The notes under the pieces: generated by a model
Told to the model about the DNA's origin: nothing
Database searches by the model: none
What the model saw: only the letters and a program-made list of their open reading frames with translations
Assembly (NCBI GenBank): GCA_022841825.1
Contig: JALHQT010000002.1
Span: forward strand, 643,276-707,275
Direction: 5' to 3'
Length of the DNA stretch: 64,000 bases
DNA from: Anaerolineae bacterium
Lineage (GTDB): Bacteria > Chloroflexota > Anaerolineae > Aggregatilineales > Phototrophicaceae
In this document: positions 1 through 8,662 of the stretch, one piece after another
Layout of the letters: each line of letters opens with the position of its first letter
How positions within the stretch are numbered: position 1 is the first letter of the stretch
Program-made: the position numbers and the translations under genes

Positions 1-493
1 CGAGGTCTATACCTGGGTTTGCGGGGCGAGCTTCCGTCCCTTCGCGTTGAATCGCGGCGAATGACCGTGCACCTCGGATCAGATCCGCTGCTTCACCGGC
101 TTCGCCACCACAGAAGATCTGCTGTTCCAAACACGGCACGTGCATGGCCAGTTGGCTGGCAAGCGCCAACTGACGAGCGGGCATCAACAGCGCCTTGGCC
201 TGGCAGTTATTCAGGATGTAGACGAGCTTGTCCTCTTTTGTCGTGTGGTTGATGACGACAAAGACACCGCCGGCTTTGAGCACGGCGAAGATGCCGATGA
301 CCGCTTCGACGGAATTGACGAGGAATATTCCCACACGGTCGCCGCGCCGCAGTCCGCCTTTCACAAGTGCGTGGGCGAGCCTGTTTGCCATCTGATCGAT
401 CTGCGCATATGTCAGTCGTTGATCATCGCAGACCAGCGCCACTTTATACGGAAGCCGGGCGGCGCTGGATTCGAGAAACGACTGTACCAACAT
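1..493 (-). CDS. AMP-dependent acyl-CoA synthetase/ligase (ANL superfamily), N-terminal part, cut by window edge
   Basis: This reading frame runs off the left edge of the window, leaving about 164 N-terminal residues with no stop. They read like the first subdomain of ANL adenylating enzymes: an N-terminal LTYAQIDQMANRLAHAL helix, then GDRVGIFLVNSVEAVIG and the typical FAVLKAGGVFVVIN segment. ANL enzymes activate a carboxylic acid as acyl-AMP and pass it to CoA or a carrier protein. The ATP-binding P-loop and catalytic core lie outside the window. An alternative in-frame ATG exists at 508. The gene starts 26-41 bp after the stop of a stand-alone acyl carrier protein on the same strand, so it probably loads that carrier. 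The substrate cannot be told from this part. Confidence 0.8.
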   Translation of the reverse strand, partial: MLVQSFLESSAARLPYKVALVCDDQRLTYAQIDQMANRLAHALVKGGLRRGDRVGIFLVNSVEAVIGIFAVLKAGGVFVVINHTTKEDKLVYILNNCQAKALLMPARQLALASQLAMHVPCLEQQIFCGGEAGEAADLIRGARSFAAIQREGTEARPANPGIDL

Positions 494-534
494 ATGACAC
501 CACTTCATCTCCACAGCGTCACCTGTGGATTGTT

Positions 535-786
535 TCAGTTCAGCAAAGACCGGGTCTCGATGTACCTTACCAGGCTGGCGACCGAGTCGAAGTTTTCCCG
601 CGTGACATCGCTGTCGGGAACCTGGAGATTGAATCGCTCCTCGACAAACAGCACCAGATCCATCACGCCAACGGAGTCGATGATGCCTTCATTGAGAAAG
701 GACGTGTGGTCATCAACTGTGACATCGCCCTGAGCAAACAGCAGATTCTCGGCAATATACTTCTGAATTTCCTCGCGGGCATCCAT
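535..786 (-). CDS. stand-alone acyl carrier protein
   Basis: An 83-residue protein of normal ACP length. The DSVGVMDLV motif near residue 37 carries the serine expected to take the 4-prime-phosphopantetheine arm, and the following VEERFNLQVPDSDV matches helix III of ACP/PCP domains. I chose the ATG at 786 because a GGGGA ribosome site lies just upstream; a longer frame to 843 adds unlikely residues. It precedes the ANL ligase on the same strand. Such ACP-ligase pairs in cell-surface loci feed acyl or aminoacyl groups to transferases (family knowledge). Which acyl group is carried here is unknown. Confidence 0.85.
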   Translation of the reverse strand: MDAREEIQKYIAENLLFAQGDVTVDDHTSFLNEGIIDSVGVMDLVLFVEERFNLQVPDSDVTRENFDSVASLVRYIETRSLLN

Positions 787-953
787 GGTTTCCCCTACTC
801 TACTGGCTTTTTTCAAAGGATTGCCTTCGATGCAGATATTCATTTGAGAAAGTTCGATAATAATTAAGTGAACAGCATCTTAAAGGTACTTCAGGTTGGG
901 CCGATGCGCAAGTATCTTTAGCTGAAGGGTGCATTCGGAAATGGGGGTAGAAA

Positions 954-1082
954 TCAGGCGGCGTGCCAGCGACTCTGAAAAGAGCGGTCCATGACCGCCG
1001 AGCGCAGGACCAACATACGCTCGGCACCGGAACGAGACCAGCGCATGCCGGATGGCGTGAAGGATGCCAACGATTGGTTGGT
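954..1082 (-). pseudogene. C-terminal remnant of a transposase (possibly ISKra4-like)
   Basis: About 42 codons followed by TGA. The stretch GMRWSRSGAERMLVLRSAV followed by a W near the end resembles the C-terminal G-x-R-W-S-x-x-G-A-x-x-x-L-x-x-R pattern of ISKra4-type transposases. Nothing upstream on this strand continues the protein; the flanking sequence becomes an MFS transporter fragment on the other strand. I see no terminal inverted repeats. The assignment rests on one short motif and is tentative. Confidence 0.35.
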
Positions 1083-1106
1083 GCAGGGCGCAGCGGTCGA
1101 GGAAGT

Positions 1107-1430
1107 GCAGGCGGCGCGCTCATCGTCTTCATCGCGATCTTTGGCGCGGCACAAGGCGCGGTCACGCTGGCACGCCCATCCATCCTTGCCGAACGCTATG
1201 GGGTGTCGCACTACGGGCGCATCTCCAGCATCATGGCGCTGTTCCTGACGCTGACCAGCACCGCCGCGCCGCTGGTCGCCAGTTTGCTCCACGACGGGGC
1301 AGCCAGCTATCAGCCCGTCTTATGGATGGTCGCGTTTTTCGCGGTGATCGCCACCGGGGTGTTGCTGCTGGTGCGCCAGGAGCGCCCGCCTGCACTGGCG
1401 CATCCTGCTGGCGTTCAGCCCGGTGTGTGA
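1107..1430 (+). pseudogene. C-terminal fragment of an MFS transporter
   Basis: The last ~107 residues of an MFS permease are readable: three hydrophobic helices (ALIVFIAIFGAAQGAV, ISSIMALFLTLTSTAAP, VLWMVAFFAVIATGVLLL) and the inter-helix sequence ARPSILAERYGVSHYGRISS typical of the second MFS half. A full permease has about 400 residues in 12 helices, so three quarters are missing. The open frame extends left to 963, but those codons give an Arg/Gly-rich sequence without membrane character and overlap a transposase remnant on the other strand. The gene is probably a deletion product and non-functional. Confidence 0.6.
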
Positions 1431-1453
1431 AAACACCTGTCAATTGATCATGC

Positions 1454-2893
1454 TCAGGAGTCTGGCACACGATCACGATTGACGTGTACCTGCGCCGCCA
1501 GCGCGGCATAGTAGCCGCACATGCCATGCACACCACCGCCCGGTGGCGTGGATGACGAGCAGAGGAACAGGTTGTCCAGTGGGGTCGAATAAGGAATGAT
1601 GCGTGGTGCCGGGCGGGTGAAGAGCTGCGCCAGGTCTTGCACGCCCCCATTGATGTCGCCGCCCACATAGTTGGGGTTGTACTGCTCCATCGCGTGGGCG
1701 GTATGCGTGCGCCGGGCAAGGACGCACTCCCGGAAGCCCGGCGCAAAACGCTCGATCTGCTGCTCGATGACCGTCGTCATATCCACAGTGGAATCGTGAG
1801 GTACGTGGCAGTACGCCCAAGCGATGTGTTTGCCTGCCGGGGCGCGGCTTGGATCAAACAAGGTGGGCTGTACCAGCAGCGTGTAGGGATGCGGGCTGTG
1901 TTCGCCCTGCCACATCGCTCGTTCACTGCGGGCGATCTCTTCTAATGTGCCGCCGAGGTGAACGGTAGCCGCCCGCTGGATGGCGGGGTTCCGCCAGGGG
2001 ATCGGCGCGCTCAGAGCGTAGTCGATCTTGAAAACGCCGGGTCCATAGCGGTACGACTCGAGTTGGTGTCGGTAGCGGCTGGGCAGCGTATCGCCCGCGA
2101 TGCGGAGCAATTGGCGCGGCGTCACATCCATCAGGATGACGCGCGCTGGGGGTAACTCAGCCGTGGATGTGATCTCTCAATCGGTGACGATCTCCCCACC
2201 CAGCGACAGAAAATACTGCGCCAGCGCCCGCGCAATCGACTCTGAGCCACCGCGTGCCAGGGGCCAGCCCACCGCATGAGCCAGCATGGTCAGCATCAGC
2301 CCGAAGGCGGCGGTCGCGGGCTGCTCCAAGGGCATCAAGGCGTGGGCAGCCATGCCCGCGAAGACGGCTCGCGCCCTGGGTTCGCTATAGAGCCGCTGCG
2401 CTAACCCGGCTGCGGACTGCACCGCGCCCACTCCGAAGGCAGCCATCACCAACGGATGATGCGGCAGGCGGAGCGGTCCCAGGAATTCATCCAGCACCTT
2501 TTCGTGACTGTCCACCAGCAGCGACATCCAGCGGCGGTACGTTCCGGAGTCCCGTCCCAATTGAGCGGCGGTCGCCTCAATCGAGCGTTCGACGATGACC
2601 GCTTCGCCGTGATCGAGTGGATGTGCGACTTCAGCATCTGGGAACACCCACTCCAGCCCAAAATCCGCCAGGGGCAGGGTGCGGAAGAAGGGCGACGCCA
2701 CACCCAACGGATGCACGCTCGAACACATGTCATGCTGGAAGCCGGGCAGTGTGAGTTCCAGCGTGCGCATGCCGCCGCCGATGGTCGTTTTCGCTTCGAC
2801 CAGCAGCACCTTAGCGCCGCCTCTGGCGAGCACGATGGCAGCCGCCAGTCCGTTGGGACCGGAGCCAACCACGACCGCATCATAAGATGACAT
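1454..2893 (-). pseudogene. PYROXD2/CrtI-like FAD-dependent oxidoreductase interrupted by an in-frame TGA
   Basis: Two open segments in the same reading frame make one ~478-residue protein of normal family length. The first (2893 down to 2180) starts with the FAD-binding VVVGSGPNGLAAAIVLARGG fold. The second (2176 down to 1454) holds the C-terminal half, including the GDINGGVQDL and final GGGVHGMCGYYAA motifs that contact FAD in the phytoene-desaturase/PYROXD2 family. They are separated only by TGA at 2177-2179, with the frame kept on both sides (GGEIVTD, stop, EITSTAELPPARVIL), so this is a single nonsense change and not a frameshift. The start ATG lies 10 bp after the stop of the partner gene, suggesting one transcript. 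It could be a young pseudogene or a sequencing error. Confidence 0.75.
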
Positions 2894-2902
2894 AGGGGTG
2901 TC

Positions 2903-3656
2903 CTAGACTGTCTTCCGCTTGCCAAGACCTGCCAACCAGCGGAAGGGCGCAGCCATCTGGTATAGCACGGTGTGGATAGCGGCGTTGTACCGAATGTTGC
3001 CGATCTTCGACCACTGAACGCGCGGATCGACGCAGATGACCTGCTGGCTGACCAGCGCATGGTGGACGCCATACGCCGCCGCAAGGTTCTTGAGCGTCGA
3101 ATGCCAGAACTGATCTTCTGCTTTATGCGCGAAACCCAGCCGGAAACCCATCTCGAAGATCGGATCGTTGGCGCGGATGAGCACGCGAATTTCGACCTCC
3201 GTCGCGCCATCCTGATGCATCGCGCTGAAGGTGATCCACCCGGCAAACATGTGACCTTCCGGCGTCATGAAGGTGAAGGACTCGTCATCGGCATAGATGA
3301 CCATGACCCCGGTGGAGAGGCGCATGGGTCCAACCCCGGCATTAATCACGCCAATCTCGCCCGGCGCAATGCCCGTGATGGGGTCCGTAGAAATGGTTGC
3401 CCTTGGGCCAATAGTCCGGGAAGTGCTGCTTCCAGGTGGCGATGACTTCGCTGGGGGTGACCCTGGCTCCACTCAGGCGGATGCGATAGGTTTTCTGCCA
3501 CATCTGCCCAAAGCCTTGCAGGGCACCCACCACCTGCCGCCCGCTGACGTTGATAGCGTGAGCGCCGGGCTGCCCTGGCGCGACCTGCAAGCGCTCAACC
3601 GGTTTTGCCCAATTGGACTCGTCGCGCGTGTTGGGTGCGGGATCTGGCGTGTTCAT
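2903..3656 (-). pseudogene. Conserved protein of unrecognised family, frameshifted at a C run
   Basis: Two overlapping frames give one ~250-residue protein. The N-terminal part (from 3656) reads into WPKGNHFYG; the rest continues in another frame as ITGIAPGEIGVIN, then STGVMVIYADDESFTFMTPEGHMFAGWITF and a C-terminal helix. The switch lies near 3380, where a run of four C (minus strand) would restore the frame if it were three. I recognise the sequence style of proteins placed next to PYROXD2-like oxidoreductases but cannot name the family; SRPBCC- or DUF1990-like are possibilities only. It lies immediately upstream of the oxidoreductase on the same strand. Homopolymer sequencing error and true decay are both possible. 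Confidence 0.6.
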
Positions 3657-3677
3657 GCGCGTTTTCTTTCTTTGTTG

Positions 3678-3809
3678 TTACCGACTGACGTTCAGCGTGC
3701 TCAAAGCGGCTTGCTCTGTGGGATAGAGGGTGATTGCCTCGTTCAGGCGGGTGAGTTCAAAGATTTCCTGATAGTGTTCGGATCTGGCGCTATCGAAAAG
3801 CGACATCAT
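3678..3809 (-). pseudogene. C-terminal fragment of a STAS-domain (anti-sigma antagonist-like) protein
   Basis: A 43-codon frame reads SLFDSARSEHYQEIFELTRL then NEAITLYPTEQAALSTLNVSR. The pattern of I/V-F-E-L-T-x-L followed by I-x-x-Y-P-T-E-x-x-A-L matches the end of STAS domains in SpoIIAA-like proteins. The beta-strand core and the phosphorylatable serine are absent. The frame stops at the point where a truncated sensor gene begins on the opposite strand, so both look like leftovers of one rearrangement. The call rests on a short segment. Confidence 0.35.
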
Positions 3810-4393
3810 TGGAAAGACAACAAATCAGGTTGGTTGGATTTGTGGGGGGCTTGATTGTTCTTGTACTTCTGACAGGGGTTGTGGGTGTATGGATTCGGAA
3901 TGAAGATTTTTCCAGTGGAATATTTACTGAGTTATACCAGCTCACTGCCATTACTTTACTGCCACTGGCGATCAGCATCGCAATCCTGCGCCACAAACTC
4001 TACGACATCGACATCATCATCCGCCGCACGCTGATCTACACCGTGCTGACGAACATCCTCGGCGTGGTCTACTTCGGCGGCATTGTGCTCACGCAGCAGG
4101 TGTTCCGGGCGTTGACCGGGCAATCGTCTGAGCTTGCCATCGTCGCTTCCACGCTGCTGATCGCCGCGCTGTTCGCGCCCCTGCGCCGCCGCGTGCAGGA
4201 CGTGATCGACCGTCGGCTGTACCGCAAGAAGTACGACGCCGAGAAGGTGCTGGCGGACTTCCAGAAGAATCTGCGCGATGAGGTGGATATGGAGACGCTC
4301 AAGGCGAATCTGATCGGCGTGCTGGACGACACCATGCAGCCCACCAGGATCGCGCTGTGGGTGAAGGAGTCCCCTAAGTCGCCAACTTCGTAA
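3809..4393 (+). pseudogene. Truncated multi-TM sensor/histidine-kinase fragment (Chloroflexota-type)
   Basis: A 194-residue open frame with a TTG start. It has three to four membrane helices (GLIVLVLLTGVVGVW; LYQLTAITLLPLAISIAIL; TLIYTVLTNILGVVYFGGIVL; IVASTLLIAALFAPL) and the hallmark RHKLYDIDIIIRRTLIYT, followed by RRRVQDVIDRRLYRKKYDAEK and a linker. In full-length proteins of this family several N-terminal helices precede and a GAF, kinase or phosphatase-like domain often follows. Both are missing here: the protein starts mid-domain and stops after IALWVKESPKSPTS. The first ~150 bp are noticeably less GC-rich than the rest. It is more likely a remnant than a working receptor. Confidence 0.6.
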
Positions 4394-4522
4394 CGTTCTT
4401 CAGGCAAGCTGAGGGTGAATATCCTGGGGGATAAGCGGCGTGCTTGCAGGCGCTTCAGAGAGGGAGGGCGATGGGCAAGCCAAAGGCGCGCTTTTGGCGA
4501 AGGCGGCGAGGGTCACTTTCGC

Positions 4523-7500
4523 CTAAAACTGTTCGCTTTTTTCGAGGATGGATTGGACGGGAAGTGCCGCCAGAAACCCCACTCGCAGGCTTTCCTCATC
4601 CATCGTCGCCGCTAAACGGCGAATGAGCGCGGCGGCTTCCTGATATGCCGCCTGTGCCTTTGCCTGCTCGCCTCGTTCCGCATGGAGTCCGCCCAGCGCC
4701 CCCCAAATCGACCATGCTTCACCGGGCAGGCACATCTCCTGTGCCAGGGCGAGCGCCGCTTCCAAATGATCAATGGACTGCGCCAGATCGCCATCCCATT
4801 GTGCCAGTACCGCCTGCGAACGATGGAGAATGAGCTGGTAACGCCGATTGTCACCCGCGATCTCGCCCAGTCGCCTGACCTCAGCCCGCGCCAGATCGCC
4901 TTCCCCACTGCGCAGGAGCGCTTCAGTCTCGTACCAACCTGTGAGGGTCATCGGTAAAAGCGTCTCATATCGACGAATTTGTGCAACTATCTTGGCATAG
5001 CTTGCCGCCTGCTCCCACTCCCCGAATGAGGCGTACAGGGCACAGAGTTCTGCCGAAGCCCAATCGGGAAAGAGGTTCAAGCCCTGAGCCATGAAATCAG
5101 CCATGACCTCTGTTAGCGTCTTTTCGGCAGCATCTCGCGCCATGGTTATTCGCTGGACGGTGCCAAAAGTCAATCGCGCCATCAAAACCATGATGGGTTC
5201 GCCGATTTGGCGCATCTGCTCAACCGCCTGCTTGCCGAACTGGATTGCCTCGCCATAGCGACCTGTTTCTGCCAAAAGGATGGACATCTTGGAAGCGCAG
5301 TCGGCTTGTCCCCAGATGTTTTCGATTTGCTGGCTGAAGGCAAGCGATTCGCGCAGGGTGGCGATGCCTTCTTGGGGATGACCCCCGAACCACTGCCCCA
5401 AGCCGACATGTCGTTGGCTGTCAGCGACCATGACTTTATTACCTACTTTTGCGTAGAGACGGCAAGCTTCCGCGGCATAATCCTCCACTTTGTCCCAACA
5501 GCGCAGGTTGACGTAAACAATTGCGAGTGTATCCAAACAGCGCGCCAATAAGTGAGGGTGTTCCAACTGGCGAGCAATCGCCAATGCGTATTCTGCATGA
5601 AGGAGAGTCTGATTCCTATCATTGATGGCATTCGCTGCTCGGGCGAGTGTCCATTCTGTTTCTGCCAGTCCACGACGGTCGTCGTTCTGCTCCGCCAACG
5701 TGCGCGCCTGTTCCAAAAGCACAAGCGCCTTCGGTTGATCTTCGCGACTTCTGGGACCGAAAACATAAACCGCTGCCAAGTGATTTAAGCCCATACATTC
5801 CATGGCAGGGGCTTCAATCTTCTGTGCATAAGCGATCATCGCCTGGTAGATTTCCTGTGCCTTCACCCTATCATTGATGAGTTCATAGGCGCGACCCAAT
5901 CCGGTATAGAGCGCCTGCCTGTCTGCGCCGGACGTTTCCTGCGGCCAGCCATCCTGCTCGGCGATGCGCCAGGCGGTCTCGAAATGGAAGATTGCCACGC
6001 GAACGGCAAAGAGCGCCATCGCTTCATGACCGGCGACCAGGGAGTGGCGAATCGTCTCCGCCACGAGACCTGCATGATGCGCATGATACGCCAGCTCAGA
6101 AGCGGGTGCCGCTCCCTCGCGCAGTACCCCGAACGCCCGTCGGTGCAGCATCCGCCGCCGCGCAGCGCCTGTCCCGTCGTAGATGACGTCACTCACCTTC
6201 TGGTGCGAGAAGGTGTAGGTCAAGTCCCGCGTGGGATTCGTTTCTATCAGAAGCTGCCGATTGAGCAGGTCTTCCAGAACCGTCACTGCCTGACGTTCAT
6301 CCATCCCAGTGACCTGACAGAGGTGGTCAAACGAGGCAGCCTGTGCCAAAACGGAGGCGGCAGTCAGCAGTTCAATCGACGGCAGCGAAAGCCGGGCGAG
6401 CCAACTCTGAATGATCTCGCGGAAGCTTGCCAGAACGCGGGACTGTGCCCGCTGCGCGTCAAACCGCGACCCGTCCAGCCGCCAAACGGTCTGCTCGGAG
6501 CGGCTCAACGAGGATGCGCCTGCCTGGGAGGCATTACCCGACTCATGCCGGATGATGCCATCCTCCGCCAGCACCTTCAAGGCTTCCGCGATAAAGAGCG
6601 GTTGCCCCTGGGTTTCCGCAAACAGCCAGTCGCTGAACTGAGCCTGCACCGTTCGCCCGCCAGCAGCAGCAGCATGACCGGCTTCAGGCGAGAGCAGTGC
6701 CTGCATCATCTGCGCTGTTTCTGCCTGAGATAGTTTACTCAGCATGATTTGTATGCCTGAAACCACGCGCTTAAGCTGACTGAGCCAATTCTGCAGCTCC
6801 GGGGACTCGGTGACGGCTTCCTGGCGCAGTGTCAGCAGCACCAGGATCGGCGGCGCTGCTTCCGCCCAGCGCTGCGCTGCGTAGAGCAGCACATCCCGCG
6901 AAGCAGTGTCTGCCCAGTGCCAATCGTCAACCAAGAGCACCAGCGGGCGTCGTGCCGCCAGCGCCTGCCCCAGGCGCGTGATCGCTTCAAAAAGATGCTG
7001 GCGCGCCGTGTTTTCCTCCTGGGTCGGTTCGGGCAGGTCGGGATAGCGGTCGCGCAGTTCCGGCAGCAGGCGCGTCAGTTGGGAGAGCCACAGATCCGAG
7101 AGTAAGTCCTCCGGCGCGTTTTCGCGCTCGATGCGCTGGCGCAGCAGGTGGGTGAGCGGTTGGTACGGGAGACCCGCGCTGGTTTCATACGAGCGCCCGG
7201 TCAGCACATCCGCTCCCTGAGTCTCCACCCACGCCAGGAAGTGCTGAGCAAGGCGAGTCTTGCCCGTTCCAGCATTGCCCACCAGCATGACCACCTGCAG
7301 CGTGCCGCTGCTCATCTGCCGATAAGCTTGGACCAGCGTCTCAAATTCGTCATGGCGACCGACGAAGGGAGTCGTCAACCGGAGCGGGAAATCCGGATGC
7401 GCCTGTGGCAGCACGCGCTGGTCGCGGATGCGGGCAGCCAGCGTTTGGGTGGCTGCTTCCGGCTCAATCCCCAGTTCTTCCTGCAGCACACGGCAGCAGG

Positions 7501-8146
7501 TTTGGTAATGCGCCAGCGCTCCGTTACGGTCGCCCGCGAGTGCCAGCGCTTCCATCAACTGCCGATGCGCCTCTTCGCGCCACGATTCCAGCGCGAGCTG
7601 CCGTCGCGCCAGGCGCTGCGCGTTCTGGTAATCGCCGCGTGTCAGGCTGAGTGCCGTGAGTTCAAACAGCGCATCCAGCGCCAGCCCGTGCAGTCGTTCT
7701 CGTTCGCTCCGCAGCCAGTCGTCAAAGGGAAGGCTGTCGCAGCTAAAGCCGGGCAGCAGGTCGCCCTGATAGCGCGCAATGGCTGTAGTGGAGTCCCTCT
7801 GCTGCAAATCCGCCAGGAAGTCAGCCTCATCCAGGCTGTGATCGCTGTCAGGATTGAATTGGGCGGTCGCGCGGGTGATGAGCAGGAACGGGCGCTGCTG
7901 TCCATCGTCATCCCCCAACAAGCCACGGAGGTGGTAGAGGGATTGGCGCAGGTTGTGTTTTGCCGTGGCTTCCGGCTCATCGGGCCAGAACAGCGCGGCG
8001 AGCGCATCGCGCACCTGCGGCTGCCGCTGGGTACGCACGAGATAGATCAGCAGCCCCTGCACCTTGGCGGAGCGAAAATTGACGAGCGGCTGATCGCCCA
8101 AACGCACCGCAAACGTACCGAGGAAAGATAACGCCAGATGCGCCAA
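4523..8146 (-). CDS. Giant SARP-family transcriptional activator (BTAD + AAA ATPase + TPR), copy 1
   Basis: A 1,207-residue regulator. Residues 1-100 form the OmpR-like winged helix of SARP proteins (LSFLGTFAV, KVQGLLIYLV, HNLRQSLYHLRGLLG). Residues 101-245 are the helical BTAD domain. An ATPase module follows with Walker A GNAGTGKT (290-297) and Walker B VLLVDDWHWAD (403-413). From about 680 to the end there are TPR-like helical repeats, probably the sensing or partner-binding part. Architecture resembles AfsR- and MalT-type regulators. The start ATG is 44 bp downstream of a TATACT -10 box. It is divergent to an ABM-fold gene at 8361 and has a paralogue at 8828-12469. The two differ strongly only within residues ~790-1070. 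The inducing signal is unknown. Confidence 0.9.
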   Translation of the reverse strand: MAHLALSFLGTFAVRLGDQPLVNFRSAKVQGLLIYLVRTQRQPQVRDALAALFWPDEPEATAKHNLRQSLYHLRGLLGDDDGQQRPFLLITRATAQFNPDSDHSLDEADFLADLQQRDSTTAIARYQGDLLPGFSCDSLPFDDWLRSERERLHGLALDALFELTALSLTRGDYQNAQRLARRQLALESWREEAHRQLMEALALAGDRNGALAHYQTCCRVLQEELGIEPEAATQTLAARIRDQRVLPQAHPDFPLRLTTPFVGRHDEFETLVQAYRQMSSGTLQVVMLVGNAGTGKTRLAQHFLAWVETQGADVLTGRSYETSAGLPYQPLTHLLRQRIERENAPEDLLSDLWLSQLTRLLPELRDRYPDLPEPTQEENTARQHLFEAITRLGQALAARRPLVLLVDDWHWADTASRDVLLYAAQRWAEAAPPILVLLTLRQEAVTESPELQNWLSQLKRVVSGIQIMLSKLSQAETAQMMQALLSPEAGHAAAAGGRTVQAQFSDWLFAETQGQPLFIAEALKVLAEDGIIRHESGNASQAGASSLSRSEQTVWRLDGSRFDAQRAQSRVLASFREIIQSWLARLSLPSIELLTAASVLAQAASFDHLCQVTGMDERQAVTVLEDLLNRQLLIETNPTRDLTYTFSHQKVSDVIYDGTGAARRRMLHRRAFGVLREGAAPASELAYHAHHAGLVAETIRHSLVAGHEAMALFAVRVAIFHFETAWRIAEQDGWPQETSGADRQALYTGLGRAYELINDRVKAQEIYQAMIAYAQKIEAPAMECMGLNHLAAVYVFGPRSREDQPKALVLLEQARTLAEQNDDRRGLAETEWTLARAANAINDRNQTLLHAEYALAIARQLEHPHLLARCLDTLAIVYVNLRCWDKVEDYAAEACRLYAKVGNKVMVADSQRHVGLGQWFGGHPQEGIATLRESLAFSQQIENIWGQADCASKMSILLAETGRYGEAIQFGKQAVEQMRQIGEPIMVLMARLTFGTVQRITMARDAAEKTLTEVMADFMAQGLNLFPDWASAELCALYASFGEWEQAASYAKIVAQIRRYETLLPMTLTGWYETEALLRSGEGDLARAEVRRLGEIAGDNRRYQLILHRSQAVLAQWDGDLAQSIDHLEAALALAQEMCLPGEAWSIWGALGGLHAERGEQAKAQAAYQEAAALIRRLAATMDEESLRVGFLAALPVQSILEKSEQF

Positions 8147-8189
8147 TGCCAGTTTGATCCAGGATGATTAGAGACATGGATATAGCCGT

Positions 8190-8237
8190 AGTATAGCGCG
8201 TTCCCTTACCCCCACAACTTCTTACGATTTCCCTTAC
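8190..8237 (-). promoter_or_regulatory. Promoter of SARP copy 1 with three GTAAG repeats
   Basis: On the minus strand the -10 box TATACT (8190-8195) is preceded, after 7 bp, by GTAAGGG (8203-8209), then GTAAGAA (8219-8225) and GTAAGGG (8231-8237). The same block recurs upstream of SARP copy 2. There is no good -35 box, so the repeats may be activator sites, possibly for autoregulation. Their spacing (16 and 12 bp) is less regular than at the ABM promoters. Confidence 0.5.
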
Positions 8238-8280
8238 TCACTTTGCCATCGAAAGGACGAAGTACGCCGGTCAAAAAATG

Positions 8281-8312
8281 CTGACGAACTGCTGACGTTG
8301 GTTTGATAGTCT
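8281..8312 (+). promoter_or_regulatory. SARP-box-like promoter of ABM gene 1
   Basis: Two direct heptamers, CTGACGA (8281-8287) and CTGACGT (8292-8298), start exactly 11 bp apart, one helical turn. A TAGTCT sequence resembling a -10 box starts 8 bp after the second heptamer. Known SARP sites (for example ActII-ORF4) have heptamer direct repeats at 11-bp period with the last repeat 8 bp from the -10 box. The element is repeated at 12584 and 13001. SARP binding is inferred. Confidence 0.6.
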
Positions 8313-8360
8313 GTGGTTGTTCGCTTTTGATGATCCATTCACGAAATAGGGAGAATTGAG

Positions 8361-8654
8361 ATGACGTACACGTTGATTGCCCGCCATGAAGTGAAGGACT
8401 TTGACACCTGGAAGCAAGGTTTCGATGCGCGCGCCGAGTACCTGATCACGGCGGGCGTCATCGCCAGCAGCGTCCATCGCGACCTGGATGACCCGAACAT
8501 GGTCACGGTTCAACATCAGTTCACGGATTTGGGCGCAGCCAAAGCGTTTATGGCTCGTTTCGATAGTGACGAGTTCCGAAACAGTGATGTCCTGAAGAAA
8601 GCGGGCGTCAATCTGGAAACGATGGTGGCGATGGGGATGGAGGACGTTGAATAG
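8361..8654 (+). CDS. ABM-fold (dimeric alpha/beta-barrel) small protein 1
   Basis: A 97-residue protein starting MTYTLIARHEVKDFDTWKQGF, with the strand-helix-strand pattern of antibiotic-biosynthesis-monooxygenase-like or 'cyclase'-annotated small proteins (V-K-D-x-x-x-W, then SVHRDLDDPNMVTVQHQF and a final SDEF-containing helix). Members form dimeric ferredoxin-like barrels; some oxidise or cyclise aromatic substrates, and many have no known function. No cofactor-binding motif is evident. A GGGAG ribosome site precedes the ATG. It is divergent from SARP copy 1 and has four relatives downstream (12665, 13081, 13576, 13893). It probably belongs to the regulon of the neighbouring SARP protein. 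Confidence 0.8.
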   Translation: MTYTLIARHEVKDFDTWKQGFDARAEYLITAGVIASSVHRDLDDPNMVTVQHQFTDLGAAKAFMARFDSDEFRNSDVLKKAGVNLETMVAMGMEDVE

Positions 8655-8662
8655 AGGCTCAG

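Larger units (their letters stand above)
4525..8654. repeat. Tandem duplication unit A (SARP gene + divergent promoters + ABM gene)
   Basis: This ~4.1 kb unit (SARP regulator, intergenic region, ABM-fold gene) is repeated in direct orientation at 8830-12958. The intergenic region and most of the regulator match nearly base for base. The central TPR part of the regulator (about 4940-5790) is the exception. The arrangement shows a duplication within this locus. Confidence 0.85.

Noticed and set aside
2177-2179. TGA as selenocysteine or reassigned codon
   Set aside because: Many genes here end in TGA, often overlapping the next ATG, so TGA is a normal stop; the position is not a redox site and I see no SECIS-like hairpin just downstream.
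7148-8131. 327-codon plus-strand frame opposite SARP copy 1 (also 11768-12454 opposite copy 2)
   Set aside because: Shadow of the BTAD/ATPase coding region; occurs twice only because the gene is duplicated.
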